NCBI RefSeq assembly: GCF_016921115.1
Contig: NZ_JAFFZS010000004.1
Span: forward strand, 271,565-335,564
Origin: Streptomyces actuosus
GTDB taxonomy: Bacteria > Actinomycetota > Actinomycetes > Streptomycetales > Streptomycetaceae
Direction of reading: 5' to 3'
Length of the DNA stretch: 64,000 nucleotides
The notes under the pieces are model-generated. The model did no database searches. It was not told where the DNA came from and saw only the letters and a list, made by a program, of their open reading frames with translations. Shown here piece by piece: positions 1-8,042 of the stretch (position 1 is the first letter of the stretch; every line of letters starts with the position of its first letter). A program made the translations under genes and the position numbers.

Positions 1-170
1 ATCCGGATCCCGTCGCCCTCCACATCGCCCACACCTTCCTGCACGGCTCGGTCGACGACAGCGGCAACGGCATCTTCGGCCCCGTCGTGCCCGTGCCCGC
101 CGACGCCCCTCTCCTGGGCCGCGCCGTGGGCCTGAGCGGCCGGGACCCCGGCTGGACGCGGAGGGTCTGA
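1..170 (+). CDS. C-terminal end of a truncated gene, function not recognised
   Basis: An open frame enters from the left edge and ends at TGA 168-170, giving about 55 residues that finish in DPGWTRRV. Codon third positions are strongly GC, as in real genes here. The visible piece (containing HIAHTFLHGS and GIFGPVVPVPA) matches no family that I can name. No start is visible, so nothing can be said about domain content or neighbours upstream. It is followed by about 380 bases without a gene. Confidence 0.55.
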   Translation, partial: PDPVALHIAHTFLHGSVDDSGNGIFGPVVPVPADAPLLGRAVGLSGRDPGWTRRV

Positions 171-550
171 GCGTCGGCGCACCCCCCTTCCGGGGCGGGG
201 GAGGAGCGCACCAGGTGACGGGTCGTCCGATGTGACGCCGGGTCGGCCCGACCGCCGGTCGCGGTCACGCGGTCGGCGCGGACCGTCGAGTTCTGTCGCC
301 CGGTGTCCGCCGTCGGTGCGCCCCGCGTGGGGCACGGCCGCACCGGGACCGGTGCGCTCTGCCCCAACAGCACCACGGCCCGGGCGACATGAGGCCGCTG
401 CCGCGGGCAGAGCGCGGCCGGGCCGGGCCGCAACCTCCGCGGCCCCATGATTCTCGTATCGATCGGATAACGGGGCTCGCACACCGGGTGTGATGCGCGT
501 AGACAAGGCGTGACCTGGTGAAACCACCACCGATCAAAACCGGAGAATCC
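171..550. other. Intergenic region upstream of the acid phosphatase gene
   Basis: No convincing coding frame is seen here. The right-hand end should hold the promoter of the next gene. A short inverted repeat, CACAC-cg-GTGTG-like, lies near 480-492, and the last bases carry the GGAGAA ribosome binding site of the phosphatase. No clear -10/-35 pair could be assigned. Confidence 0.4.
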
Positions 551-1348
551 ATGCGGAAATCCCTCAGAGCGGCTGCGGTCGTCGCCGCGTGCACCGTTGC
601 CGGCGGAGCGCTCTACGGAGCCGGCGCGGCCACCGCGGGCCAGAAGACGGCGAACTCCACGCACGAGCCCTACAACATCGGCGTGCTCGTCAAGGACATC
701 GACGCCTACTACGGCACCACCGCCGACGCGGACGGCGTCTACCAGGCCTCCCAAGACAGCCCTTACGCCAAGGACCTGGCGCGCCTGGACCGGGACGCGA
801 AGAAGTACATAGACCGGGCGGCGCGCAAGGCCCGCCACCACGGGGAGAAGCCGGCCGTCGTCTTCGACATCGACGACACCCTGCTGCTCAGCCTCGACTA
901 CGAGAAGCGGTACAACTACACGTACAACCCGGCCACCTGGGCGGAGTACGTGAACCGCGCCGACCGGCCCGCCGTCTTCGGCAGCCCCGAACTCGTGCGC
1001 TACGCCGAGGCCAAGGGCGTCGAGGTCTTCTACAACTCGGGTCTGAGCGAGGCGCAGCGCGCCGCCGCCGTCGAGAACCTGAAGAAGGTCGGCGCCGACG
1101 TCAACCTCGACACCGGCCACATGTTCCTCAAGGACAAGGCCGACCCGCCGGCCTACCTGAGCGACTGCGCCACCGTGGATGCCTGGAAGTGCACCACCGT
1201 GGAGTACAAGTCCGGCACCCGCAAGCACATCGAGGACGACCTCGGGTACGAGATCATCGCCAACTTCGGCGACCAGTACTCCGACCTCGACGGCGGCTAC
1301 GCCAACCGGACGTACAAGGTGCCGAACCCGACGTACTTCGTCGGCTAG
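551..1348 (+). CDS. Secreted HAD-family acid phosphatase (plant/class B-like)
   Basis: The 265-residue product begins with a signal peptide (residues 1 to about 30: basic MRKSLR, hydrophobic core, Ala-rich cleavage region), so it is probably exported. The HAD nucleophile motif VVFDIDDTLL places catalytic Asp at about 106 and 108. YNSGLSE (about 161) fits motif II, LKDKAD (about 194) the lysine motif, and FGDQYSDLDG (about 239) the acidic motif IV. Two cysteines (206, 214) could form a disulfide. This matches the HAD acid phosphatase family that hydrolyses phosphomonoesters outside the cytoplasm; the substrate is unknown. ATG 551 is chosen because GGAGAA precedes it; an upstream ATG at 518 would put 11 residues before the signal sequence. 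Confidence 0.88.
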   Translation: MRKSLRAAAVVAACTVAGGALYGAGAATAGQKTANSTHEPYNIGVLVKDIDAYYGTTADADGVYQASQDSPYAKDLARLDRDAKKYIDRAARKARHHGEKPAVVFDIDDTLLLSLDYEKRYNYTYNPATWAEYVNRADRPAVFGSPELVRYAEAKGVEVFYNSGLSEAQRAAAVENLKKVGADVNLDTGHMFLKDKADPPAYLSDCATVDAWKCTTVEYKSGTRKHIEDDLGYEIIANFGDQYSDLDGGYANRTYKVPNPTYFVG

Positions 1349-1371
1349 CCCGCACGTCCCACGAGGTGAGA

Positions 1372-1402
1372 ACGCCCCGCCGCTTCCTGTGCGGCGGGGC
1401 GT
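1372..1402 (+). terminator. Hairpin terminator after the acid phosphatase gene
   Basis: There is a perfect 12-bp stem, ACGCCCCGCCGC (1372-1383) pairing with GCGGCGGGGCGT (1391-1402), with a 7-base loop 24 bases after the stop codon. There is no T-tract, which is usual for Streptomyces terminators. Confidence 0.75.
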
Positions 1403-1512
1403 CGCCGTTGCCGCCGAGGCCCCCGCCCGCACGGGGGAGGGACGTTCGGCCCGCGTCCGCGCATGACACCGAACGCCGTACGGCAGACCGCACCCGATTC
1501 CGTAAGGGGCAG

Positions 1513-1638
1513 GTGCCGGGCATCGGCCGGGTGCTGTTCATCGACGGTGCCGCCGCGATGGCCGGCGGCGTGGGCTCCGCCTCCTCCAGCGTGTACTTCG
1601 CCATCGACCCGGTCGAGCAGCCCCTCGGCGTGCGGTAG
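1513..1638 (+). pseudogene. Fragment of an NCS2-type nucleobase permease (decayed)
   Basis: A 41-codon stretch reads VPGIGRVLFIDGAAAMAGG and continues with GSASSSVYF before a stop. It resembles the internal segment of NCS2/AzgA xanthine-uracil-type permeases around GRVLxVDxxAAxAGGxxSASS. No start, membrane-segment series or C-terminus flanks it, so it appears to be a remnant rather than a gene. The assignment rests on motif memory over a short length and could be chance. Confidence 0.4.
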
Positions 1639-1667
1639 CAGCGGGGAGCACCCCGCCGGCCCGCTCA

Positions 1668-1930
1668 CCTCTTCAGCGCCGCCTCCATCATGGCCTTGGC
1701 CACGGGGGCGGCCAGGCCGTTGCCGCTGACCTCGGAGCGGGCCGCGTCCGACTGCTCGACCACGACCGCGACGGCGACCTCCTTGCCGCCGGCCTTGCCG
1801 TACGACGTGAACCAGGCGTACGGCGTCTTGCTGTTGTTCTCGCCGTGCTGGGCCCCCTGCTGTGCGCCGCGACGGCCGCCCGCCCCGTGCCGCCGCCGAT
1901 CCCGGTGATCCGCGCCCTGGCCCCGGCGTC
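1668..1930 (-). pseudogene. Remnant of a penicillin-binding protein transpeptidase C-terminus
   Basis: On the minus strand one frame reads NNSKTPYAWFTSYGKAGG, then KEVAVAVVVEQSDAARSEVSG, and ends GLAAPVAKAMMEAALKR with a stop near 1668. This is the C-terminal strand-helix part of class B penicillin-binding proteins such as PbpA, which normally follows the KTGTA motif. Directly upstream the frame loses that sequence; another frame there reads ARARITGIGGGTG, loosely like the segment before KTGTA, implying a frameshift and decay. The catalytic SxxK and SxN parts are absent, so it cannot be functional. Confidence 0.6.
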
Positions 1931-2056
1931 CGCATCGGGGCGTCCGCACCTCTGCGCCTGGCCGGGGTACCCGGAGCGTCCCGGAAGGGTCCGCCCGTGC
2001 GCTCCGCGTCCCGGCTCCGCCGTCGCCGCGCGGGGGAGCCGGGGATCGTCCGGCGG

Positions 2057-2830
2057 TCACAGCCGGCGGGTGGCCAGCGTCAGCCGGTCGCGCGCGTCGA
2101 AGAGGGCGTCCTTGATCGTCTGCTCGTGCGCGGGCGTCAGCCGTGCCACCGGCACCGAGCAGCTGATCGCGTCGCGGGCCGGGGTGCGGTACGGGATCGC
2201 CACACCGAAGCAGCGCAGGCCGAGGGTGTTCTCCTCGCGGTCCACGGCGAAGCCCTGCTCGCGGACCTGGTGCAGTTCCTCGATGAGCCGCTCGCGGTCG
2301 GTGAGGGTGTGCTCGGTGAGCGCGGGCAGCGTCTCCGGGAGCATCTTGCGCACCTGCTCGTCGCTGTGGGTGGCGAGGATCGCCTTGCCGAGCGAGGTGG
2401 AGTGCGCGGGCAGCCGGCGGCCGACCCGGGTGAAGGGGCGCAGATAGTGCTGGGACCGGCGGGTGGCCAGGTAGACCACGTTGGTGCCGTCCAGGCGCGC
2501 GAGGTGGATGGTCTCGGTGGTGTCGTCCGACAGGCGGTCCAGCGTCGGCCGGGCCGCCGCGACCACCTCGTCGCCGTCGATGTAGGAGGTGCCGACCAGC
2601 AGGGCCCGTACGCCGATGCCGTACCGCGTGCCCGTGGCGTCCGTCTCCACCCAGCCCAGCTCCACCAGGGTGCGCAGCAGCATGTACAGGCTGGACTTGG
2701 GGTATCCGACGGCCTCCTGGACCGCCGCGAGGGAGTGCATGCCGGGCCGGCCGGCGAAGTACTCCAGCAGCTCCACCGTCCGCACCGCGGACTTGACCGG
2801 CGCCCCGCCGCCCGCCTCTCCTGCCGACAT
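2057..2830 (-). CDS. IclR-family transcriptional regulator
   Basis: The 257-residue protein has an N-terminal winged helix (residues about 12-75: SAVRTVELLEYF, AVGYPKSSLYMLLRTLVELG) and a C-terminal IclR effector domain (about 85-250: LDRLSDDTTETIHLARLDG, AHSTSLGKAIL). IclR proteins are cytoplasmic repressors or activators that bind a small aromatic or sugar acid. The gene is divergent from the dehydrogenase at 2982, which it probably controls through the palindrome at 2903-2920. ATG 2830 is chosen because the domain begins shortly after; an upstream start at 2893 would add 21 unsupported residues and run into the intergenic control region. Confidence 0.92.
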   Translation of the reverse strand: MSAGEAGGGAPVKSAVRTVELLEYFAGRPGMHSLAAVQEAVGYPKSSLYMLLRTLVELGWVETDATGTRYGIGVRALLVGTSYIDGDEVVAAARPTLDRLSDDTTETIHLARLDGTNVVYLATRRSQHYLRPFTRVGRRLPAHSTSLGKAILATHSDEQVRKMLPETLPALTEHTLTDRERLIEELHQVREQGFAVDREENTLGLRCFGVAIPYRTPARDAISCSVPVARLTPAHEQTIKDALFDARDRLTLATRRL

Positions 2831-2860
2831 CGCCCTGGACCCCTTCGTTCGACGGGAAGC

Positions 2861-2877
2861 CGGAGTTATAGTCTCCG
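2861..2877. promoter_or_regulatory. Inverted repeat close to the IclR start codon
   Basis: CGGAG (2861-2865) and CTCCG (2873-2877) flank an AT-rich centre, TTATAGT. It lies 31 bases upstream of the regulator start and could be part of its promoter or an autoregulatory site. The central TTATAGT resembles a -10 region on either strand. This is inference from position and symmetry only. Confidence 0.35.
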
Positions 2878-2902
2878 ACAGGTCATTCATCATCAGAGAC
2901 AG

Positions 2903-2920
2903 CGTTCAGTATATCGAACG
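2903..2920. promoter_or_regulatory. Probable IclR operator between divergent genes
   Basis: CGTTC and GAACG form a perfect 5-bp inverted repeat around AGTATATC. The length and GTTC/GAAC half-sites fit IclR-type operators. It lies about 73 bases upstream of the regulator start and 62 bases upstream of the dehydrogenase start, where one site could govern both. Confidence 0.5.
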
Positions 2921-2981
2921 CCCTGGTGGGTGATGTCAGTCCTGCGGCAGCGAATGCGGCAACACAGTGGAGGGACCCGCG

Positions 2982-4511
2982 GTGGCAGCAGCACCAGTCT
3001 GGAGTGTCGACCCCCGAACCGGGAAGCAGCGCGAGCAGGTAGCGGTGGAGGCCACGGCCCAGGAGGTGGACGCCACCGTCGGGGCCGCGCACGCCGCACG
3101 CGGCGCGCTCGCCGACCGGGCGGTCCGCGCCGCCTTCCTGCGGGGTGCCGCCGCCCACCTGGAGAAGGCCCGGGACCAGCTGGTCGAGGCGGCGGACGCC
3201 GAGACCGCGCTCGGTCCGGTCCGGCTGACCGGAGAACTGGCCCGCACCTGCTACCAGTTGCGTGCCTTCGCGGACATCGTCGACGAGGGTGCCTTCCTCG
3301 ACGTGGTCATCGACCACCCCGACGACACGGCCACCCCGCCCGTCCCCGACCTGCGCCGCCACAAGGTGCCGCTCGGCGTGGTGGCCGTCTACTCCGCGTC
3401 CAACTTCCCCTTCGCCTTCTCCGTCCCCGGCGGCGACACCGCCAGCGCGCTCGCCGCGGGCTGCCCGGTCGTCGTCAAGGCCCACCCCGACCATCCGGCG
3501 CTGTCCGAGCTGGTCGCCAAGGTGCTGCGGACGGCCGCCGCGCGGCAGGGCCTCCCCGAGGGTGTGCTCGGTCTGGTCCACGGCTTCGAGGCGGGCGTCG
3601 AGCTGATCGGGCATCCGCTGGTCGCGGCGGCCGGCTTCACCGGGTCGGTCCGGGGCGGTCGGGCGCTCTTCGACGCCGCCGCCGCACGCCCCGTGCCCAT
3701 CCCCTTCCACGGCGAGCTGGGCTCGCTCAATCCCGTCGTCGTCACCGAGGCCGCGGCCACGGAACGCGCCGAGGCCATCGGCACGGGCCTCGCCGCCTCC
3801 ATGACCCTGGGCGTCGGCCAGTTCTGCGTGAAGCCCGGCCTGGTGCTGGTGCCGTCCGGTGCGGCCGGGGACGGTCTGGTCACGTCGCTCACCGACGCCG
3901 TCAGCGACACCGAGGCCGGTGTCCTGCTCGATCACCGGATGTGGGACGACTTCGTCGCCGGGGTCGCCGAGCGCGCCCAACTCCCCGACGTGGACGCCCC
4001 GGTGACGCCCGGCGCGGGCGGTGAGCACAGCGTCAGCCCCGGCTTCCTGACCGTGCCGGCCGGCCGTCTGACCGCGGAGGGGGAGCACGACCTGCTGCTG
4101 GAGGAATGCTTCGGCCCGGTCACCGTCGTCGCCCGCTACGAGGACGAGGGCGAGGTCGCCGCCGTGCTGTCCCGGCTGCCGGGAAGCCTCACAGCGACCG
4201 TGCAGCTGTCCGAGGAGGAGGCGGCCGGCCGGGGCCGCGGCGCGGAGATGCTCGCCGAGCTGACGCCGCTCGCCGGGCGGGTGCTGGTCAACGGCTGGCC
4301 GACCGGCGTCGCGGTCGCGCCCGCCCAGCATCACGGAGGGCCCTACCCCGCGACGACGTCGACGTCGACGTCCGTGGGCGGCACGGCGATCGAGCGGTGG
4401 CTGCGCCCGGTCGTCTACCAGAACGCGCCGCAGGCCCTGCTGCCGGCCGAGCTGCGGGACGACAACCCGCTGGGGCTGCCCCGCCGGTTCGACGGACGGC
4501 TGGAGCGGTAG
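2982..4511 (+). CDS. Aldehyde dehydrogenase, ketoglutarate-semialdehyde type
   Basis: The 509-residue cytoplasmic enzyme belongs to the NAD(P) aldehyde dehydrogenase superfamily. FHGELGSLNPVV carries the general-base Glu and GVGQFCVKPGLV the catalytic Cys; YSASNFPFAFSVPGGDT and AHPDHPALSELV belong to the cofactor domain. The SNFPFAFS and GQFCVKPG versions are typical of 2,5-dioxovalerate (alpha-ketoglutarate semialdehyde) dehydrogenases, which yield 2-oxoglutarate in sugar-acid or hydroxyproline breakdown. GTG 2982 is chosen because GGAGGG lies 7 bases upstream; GTG 2967 would overlap that site. The divergent IclR gene suggests substrate-induced expression. The aldonate or hydroxyproline genes that would name the pathway are not here. 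Confidence 0.85.
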   Translation: MAAAPVWSVDPRTGKQREQVAVEATAQEVDATVGAAHAARGALADRAVRAAFLRGAAAHLEKARDQLVEAADAETALGPVRLTGELARTCYQLRAFADIVDEGAFLDVVIDHPDDTATPPVPDLRRHKVPLGVVAVYSASNFPFAFSVPGGDTASALAAGCPVVVKAHPDHPALSELVAKVLRTAAARQGLPEGVLGLVHGFEAGVELIGHPLVAAAGFTGSVRGGRALFDAAAARPVPIPFHGELGSLNPVVVTEAAATERAEAIGTGLAASMTLGVGQFCVKPGLVLVPSGAAGDGLVTSLTDAVSDTEAGVLLDHRMWDDFVAGVAERAQLPDVDAPVTPGAGGEHSVSPGFLTVPAGRLTAEGEHDLLLEECFGPVTVVARYEDEGEVAAVLSRLPGSLTATVQLSEEEAAGRGRGAEMLAELTPLAGRVLVNGWPTGVAVAPAQHHGGPYPATTSTSTSVGGTAIERWLRPVVYQNAPQALLPAELRDDNPLGLPRRFDGRLER

Positions 4512-4608
4512 GCCGCACACGGACGGGGCTGCCCGCACGGCGTCCTGCGGCCCGGCGGGCTCTCGCCCGAGCCGCCCCGAGCGGCGCCGCCCCTGGGAGA
4601 ATCCGGCC

Positions 4609-5217
4609 ATGGACGTGGAACTCCCCGAACTCCCCTTTCCCCTGCGCACCTACGGCCCCGACGGGCACTGGTCCTACGAGGACGGGGTGCTCACCGGTCG
4701 GGCCGGAGGCCGGCAGGACCGGTTCGTGCCGCCGATCGGCGAGGACCTGGAGCCGGGCTGCGACGCGCCCCGCCTGCTCGGGGCGCCGGAGGGGGACTTC
4801 CAGTTGGCGGCGAGGGTCACCGTCGGGTTCAACACGGCGTTCGACGCGGGGGTCCTCTACGTCCAGGTCGCCGAGCGGGCATGGGCGAAACTGTGCCTGG
4901 AACACTCCCCGGACCTGCCCACCGTCCGCTCGGTGGTGACCCGGGGACACTCCGACGACGCCGGGGCCTTCACGGTGGACGGCAGTTCGGTGTGGCTGCG
5001 GGGCAGCCGGACGGGCCGCGCCCTCGCCTTCCACGCCTCCAGGGACGGCGCCCGATGGACGTTCGTGCGTCTGTTCACCCTGGGTGACGAGCGGCAGACC
5101 TCCGCCGCCCTGGTCGGCTTCATGACGCAGTCGCCGCTGGGCGAGGGATGCGTGGTCACGTACGACCACCTCGCCTTCGAGGAGAGCTGGCCCGACGACC
5201 TCAGGGACGGGAGCTGA
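4609..5217 (+). CDS. DUF1349 family protein
   Basis: This 202-residue protein without signal peptide or membrane segment has the DUF1349 pattern: a short N-terminal strand region, VTVGFNTAFDAGVLYVQVAERAWAKL-type segment (about 70-92), LEHSPDLPTVRSVVTRG (about 93), and VWLRGSRTGRALAFHASRDG (about 125-145). DUF1349 proteins have a concanavalin-like beta-sandwich fold and no firmly established biochemical role. ATG 4609 follows GGGAGA. It lies about 100 bases after the dehydrogenase on the same strand, so co-transcription is possible but unproven. Confidence 0.85.
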   Translation: MDVELPELPFPLRTYGPDGHWSYEDGVLTGRAGGRQDRFVPPIGEDLEPGCDAPRLLGAPEGDFQLAARVTVGFNTAFDAGVLYVQVAERAWAKLCLEHSPDLPTVRSVVTRGHSDDAGAFTVDGSSVWLRGSRTGRALAFHASRDGARWTFVRLFTLGDERQTSAALVGFMTQSPLGEGCVVTYDHLAFEESWPDDLRDGS

Positions 5218-5297
5218 GCAGGAACGTCACCGCAACGGTGGCCCCGCACCGGACCGCCGCGGGAACCCCGGGGCGGTGGCCCCGCGTCCCGCCTCAC

Positions 5298-5807
5298 ATG
5301 AACGAAGCCGTCCCCGCCGGTCCCCGGCTGATCCGCACCGTCCTGACCGCCGAGGTCCCCGACATCGCCGCCCTGCACGCCCGGGCCCGGGCGACGTACG
5401 ACCCGGACGGCCTGCCGGACGGCGGGGGCGACTGGCCCACCGCCTGGCGGGAGGCCGTCGAGAGGCCCGACGGGCAGGTGCTGTGCGCAGTGGAGCAGGG
5501 CCGCCTCGCCGCCGTCGCCTCCTTCCGCACCCCGCGCGGCGGCGACCCGGGCACGGTCGCGCTGCACCAGTTCCACGTCGACCCCCACCGCTGGCGCACC
5601 GGCATCGGCACGGCCCTGCACGCCGCCTGCGTCGAGACGTGGCGGGCCGACCGCCGGCACACCGCCGTCCTCGACGTGCTCACGGACAACCGGCGCGCCC
5701 GGGCTTTCTGCGCCCGCCACGGCTGGGTGCCGGACGAGGGGCACCCGTCCACCGCGGACGACCGCCGTCTCCGCCTCCGCCTTCCTCTCGCTCCCCCCGG
5801 CGGGTGA
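5298..5807 (+). CDS. GNAT-family N-acetyltransferase
   Basis: The 169-residue cytoplasmic protein has the GNAT fold. The N-terminal part covers IAALHARARATYDPDG. The acetyl-CoA motif A lies at about 92-112: LHQFHVDPHRWRTGIGTALH, equivalent to the Q/RxxGxG/A loop. Motif B, VLTDNRRARAFCARHGWV, is at about 132-150. The acceptor substrate cannot be told from sequence. ATG 5298 is chosen because earlier starts in the frame overlap the preceding gene and add low-complexity residues. The ribosome binding site is weak. Confidence 0.85.
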   Translation: MNEAVPAGPRLIRTVLTAEVPDIAALHARARATYDPDGLPDGGGDWPTAWREAVERPDGQVLCAVEQGRLAAVASFRTPRGGDPGTVALHQFHVDPHRWRTGIGTALHAACVETWRADRRHTAVLDVLTDNRRARAFCARHGWVPDEGHPSTADDRRLRLRLPLAPPGG

Positions 5808-6096
5808 CCGAGCCCCGCCGCCCACCTGCGGGTACGCCCGCGAGTGGTGGTACCGGCAGGTCTCCCGCCAGGGCTGCGGACGGCTCGTGGGCGGTTCTCC
5901 GGGCAGCCTTTCGGCCGGGTCTCGGAGCAGGCCACCGGGCCGGCGTTCGGGCGGGGAAGGAAGGAGGCGGGGAAAGGCGCGGGGGGCCCGCGGGAATGAA
6001 GCGACCTGCTCGAACGTTTCAGCCCCGGTGCGGAGAGGGTCTCCGCATGGGCGGAGTGCACCTCCGCGAACGGACGAGCTGGAGAGAACCGAGCAC

Positions 6097-6813
6097 ATGC
6101 GCGTCGAGATCTGGAGCGACATCGCCTGCCCTTGGTGCTACGTGGGCAAGGCCCGCTTCGAGAAGGCGCTGGAGGCCTTCCCGCACCGCGACGCCGTGGA
6201 GGTGGTGCACCGCTCCTTCGAGCTCGACCCGGGCCGCGCCCCGGGCGACACCGGCCCGGTCATCCCGATGGTCGCGCAGAAGTACGGCATCAGCGAGGCG
6301 CAGGCCGAGGCCGCCGAGGACCACCTGGGCGTCCAGGCCACCGTCGAGGGCCTGGACTACCGCACGCGCGGCCGGGACCACGGCAACACCTTCGACATGC
6401 ACCGCCTGCTCCACCACGCCAAGGGGCAGGGCAGGCAGGACGAGCTGATCCAGCTGCTGTACCGGGCCAACTTCGCCGAGGAGCGGTCGCTCTTCACCGA
6501 GGGCGACGAACGGCTGGTGGACCTGGCGGTCGAGGCCGGCCTGGACGCGGAGGCCGCCCGCGCGGTGCTCGCCGACCCCGCCGTCCACGCCGACGACGTC
6601 CGCGCCGACGAACGCGAGGCCACCCGGCTGGGCGCGACCGGCGTGCCCTTCTTCGTGCTCGACGGCAGGTACGGCGTGTCCGGGGCGCAGCCCGCCGAGG
6701 TCTTCGCCCGGGCGCTCACCGAGGCGTGGGGCGAGCGCCCCCCGCTGGCCCTGGCCGACCAGGGCGACGCGGACGCCTGCGAGCCGGACGGGTGCGCGGT
6801 GCCGCAGGCCTGA
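6097..6813 (+). CDS. DsbA-family oxidoreductase, FrnE-like
   Basis: The 238-residue thioredoxin-fold protein has CPWC at residues 11-14 (SDIACPWCYVGK), an inserted helical domain (about 60-150: GNTFDMHRLLHHAKGQG), and the cis-Pro loop GATGVPFFVLDGRYGVSGAQ near 185-205. FrnE-type proteins are cytosolic disulfide oxidoreductases or isomerases; the original is from polyketide clusters, but homologues are widespread housekeeping genes. There is no signal peptide. The C-terminus contains an extra Cys pair (ADACEPDGCAVPQA) that might be redox active. ATG 6097 follows GGAGAG at 6081. Confidence 0.92.
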   Translation: MRVEIWSDIACPWCYVGKARFEKALEAFPHRDAVEVVHRSFELDPGRAPGDTGPVIPMVAQKYGISEAQAEAAEDHLGVQATVEGLDYRTRGRDHGNTFDMHRLLHHAKGQGRQDELIQLLYRANFAEERSLFTEGDERLVDLAVEAGLDAEAARAVLADPAVHADDVRADEREATRLGATGVPFFVLDGRYGVSGAQPAEVFARALTEAWGERPPLALADQGDADACEPDGCAVPQA

Positions 6814-6923
6814 CCGCTCTCGGCAACATGTCGCAGGTCGGAGCGTATCCATAAGCAGTTCTTGGCCACAGCGCGCGAAAGAACGCCATGGACTTGGGGA
6901 AGCTCAGGGCCCACAGTGGTTCC

Positions 6924-7976
6924 ATGGAGACCTTCGAGAGCCTCGTGCGCGCCGAGTTCGCCCCGAAGAACACCTACCTCAACACCGCGACCAGCGGGCT
7001 GCTGCCGGCCCGGGCGGTGACCGCATTGCACGACGCCGTGCAGATCCGGGCCGACGGCCGACCACTCGACCCGCTGTTCGAGGACGTGGAGGCAGCCCGT
7101 GCCGCCTTCGCCCGCATCGCCGGCGTCCCGGTCCAGCGGGTGGCGGCCGGCGCCTCGGTCGCCACCCAGACCGGGCTCATCGCCGCCGCCCTGCCGGCGG
7201 GCGCCGAGGTCCTGACCGCCGAGGGCGATTTCACCTCCGTCGTGAACCCCTTTCACGTGCGGGGCGACCTGAAGGTGCGCGCCGTGCCGCTGGAGCGCCT
7301 CGCCGAGTCCGTGCGGCCCGGCACCGCGCTCGTCGCGGTCAGCGCCGCCCAGTCCGCCGACGGGCGGATCGCGGACCTCCCGGCGCTGCGCGAGGCCGCC
7401 CGCACCCACGGGACCCGCACCTACGTCGACTTCTCGCAGGCCGCCGGATGGCTGCCGATGGACGCCGGAGCGTACGACTACGCGGCCGCCACCTGCTTCA
7501 AGTGGCTGCTCGGCCCGAACGGGGTGGTCTTCCTCGTGGTGCCGGAGGACCACGGAGGACTGACCCCGCTGCTGGCCGGCTGGGTCGCGGCGGAGAACCC
7601 CTGGGACAGCTGCTACGGCCCGGTCGGGGAACTCGCCCGCTCTGCACGGCGGTTCGACGTGAGCCCGAGCCTGCTCTCGTACTCCGGGCTGCGCCACTCG
7701 CTGGCGCTGATCGAGGAACTCGGTGTGGAGGCCGTCCGCGCCCACGACCTCGCGCTGGCCGATCGCTTCCGCAAGGGCCTCGTCTCCCTGGGCCACGAGC
7801 CGCTGCCCGCGCCCGGTGCGCCGATCGTCTCCGTGCCCGGCCTCGGGCGCCTGCGGGCGGAGCTGAGCGCCGCCGGCATCGAGGTCTCCGACCGCGCGGG
7901 GAACCTGCGGGCGAGCTTCCACCTGTACAACACCGAGCAGGACGTCGACCGTCTCCTGGACGCACTGTCCGGCTGA
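6924..7976 (+). CDS. Class V aminotransferase / cysteine desulfurase-like enzyme
   Basis: The 350-residue fold-type I PLP protein has the PLP lysine in AATCFKWLLGPNGVVFL (about 190), YVDFSQAAGWLPMD upstream of it carrying the cofactor-binding Asp, and the final GNLRASFHLYNTEQDVDRLL typical of the C-terminal domain. It could act as an aminotransferase, desulfurase or lyase; the substrate is unknown. The start is uncertain: ATG 6924 (METFESL) matches where the family begins, while ATG 6888 would add 12 residues; neither has a strong ribosome binding site. A perfect terminator follows. Confidence 0.85.
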   Translation: METFESLVRAEFAPKNTYLNTATSGLLPARAVTALHDAVQIRADGRPLDPLFEDVEAARAAFARIAGVPVQRVAAGASVATQTGLIAAALPAGAEVLTAEGDFTSVVNPFHVRGDLKVRAVPLERLAESVRPGTALVAVSAAQSADGRIADLPALREAARTHGTRTYVDFSQAAGWLPMDAGAYDYAAATCFKWLLGPNGVVFLVVPEDHGGLTPLLAGWVAAENPWDSCYGPVGELARSARRFDVSPSLLSYSGLRHSLALIEELGVEAVRAHDLALADRFRKGLVSLGHEPLPAPGAPIVSVPGLGRLRAELSAAGIEVSDRAGNLRASFHLYNTEQDVDRLLDALSG

Positions 7977-7985
7977 CGACACAGA

Positions 7986-8027
7986 ACCGGGCCGGGCCCC
8001 CGTCCACGCGAGGGGGCCCGGCCCGGT
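7986..8027. terminator. Bidirectional terminator between aminotransferase and ectD
   Basis: A perfect 16-bp stem, ACCGGGCCGGGCCCCC (7986-8001) with its complement (8012-8027), has a 10-base loop. It sits between convergent genes, 9 bases after one stop and 15 bases before the other, and can serve both. Confidence 0.9.
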
Positions 8028-8042
8028 CCTGGAGCGAGGTGC

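Noticed and set aside
1862..4024. 720-codon plus-strand frame
   Set aside because: It lies antisense to the IclR gene and out of frame with the dehydrogenase; composition is Arg/Gly/Pro-rich as expected of a shadow frame in very high GC DNA.
6829..6855. Eight-codon ORF MSQVGAYP upstream of the class V aminotransferase
   Set aside because: No promoter spacing, ribosome site or attenuator-like stem supports it; likely chance.
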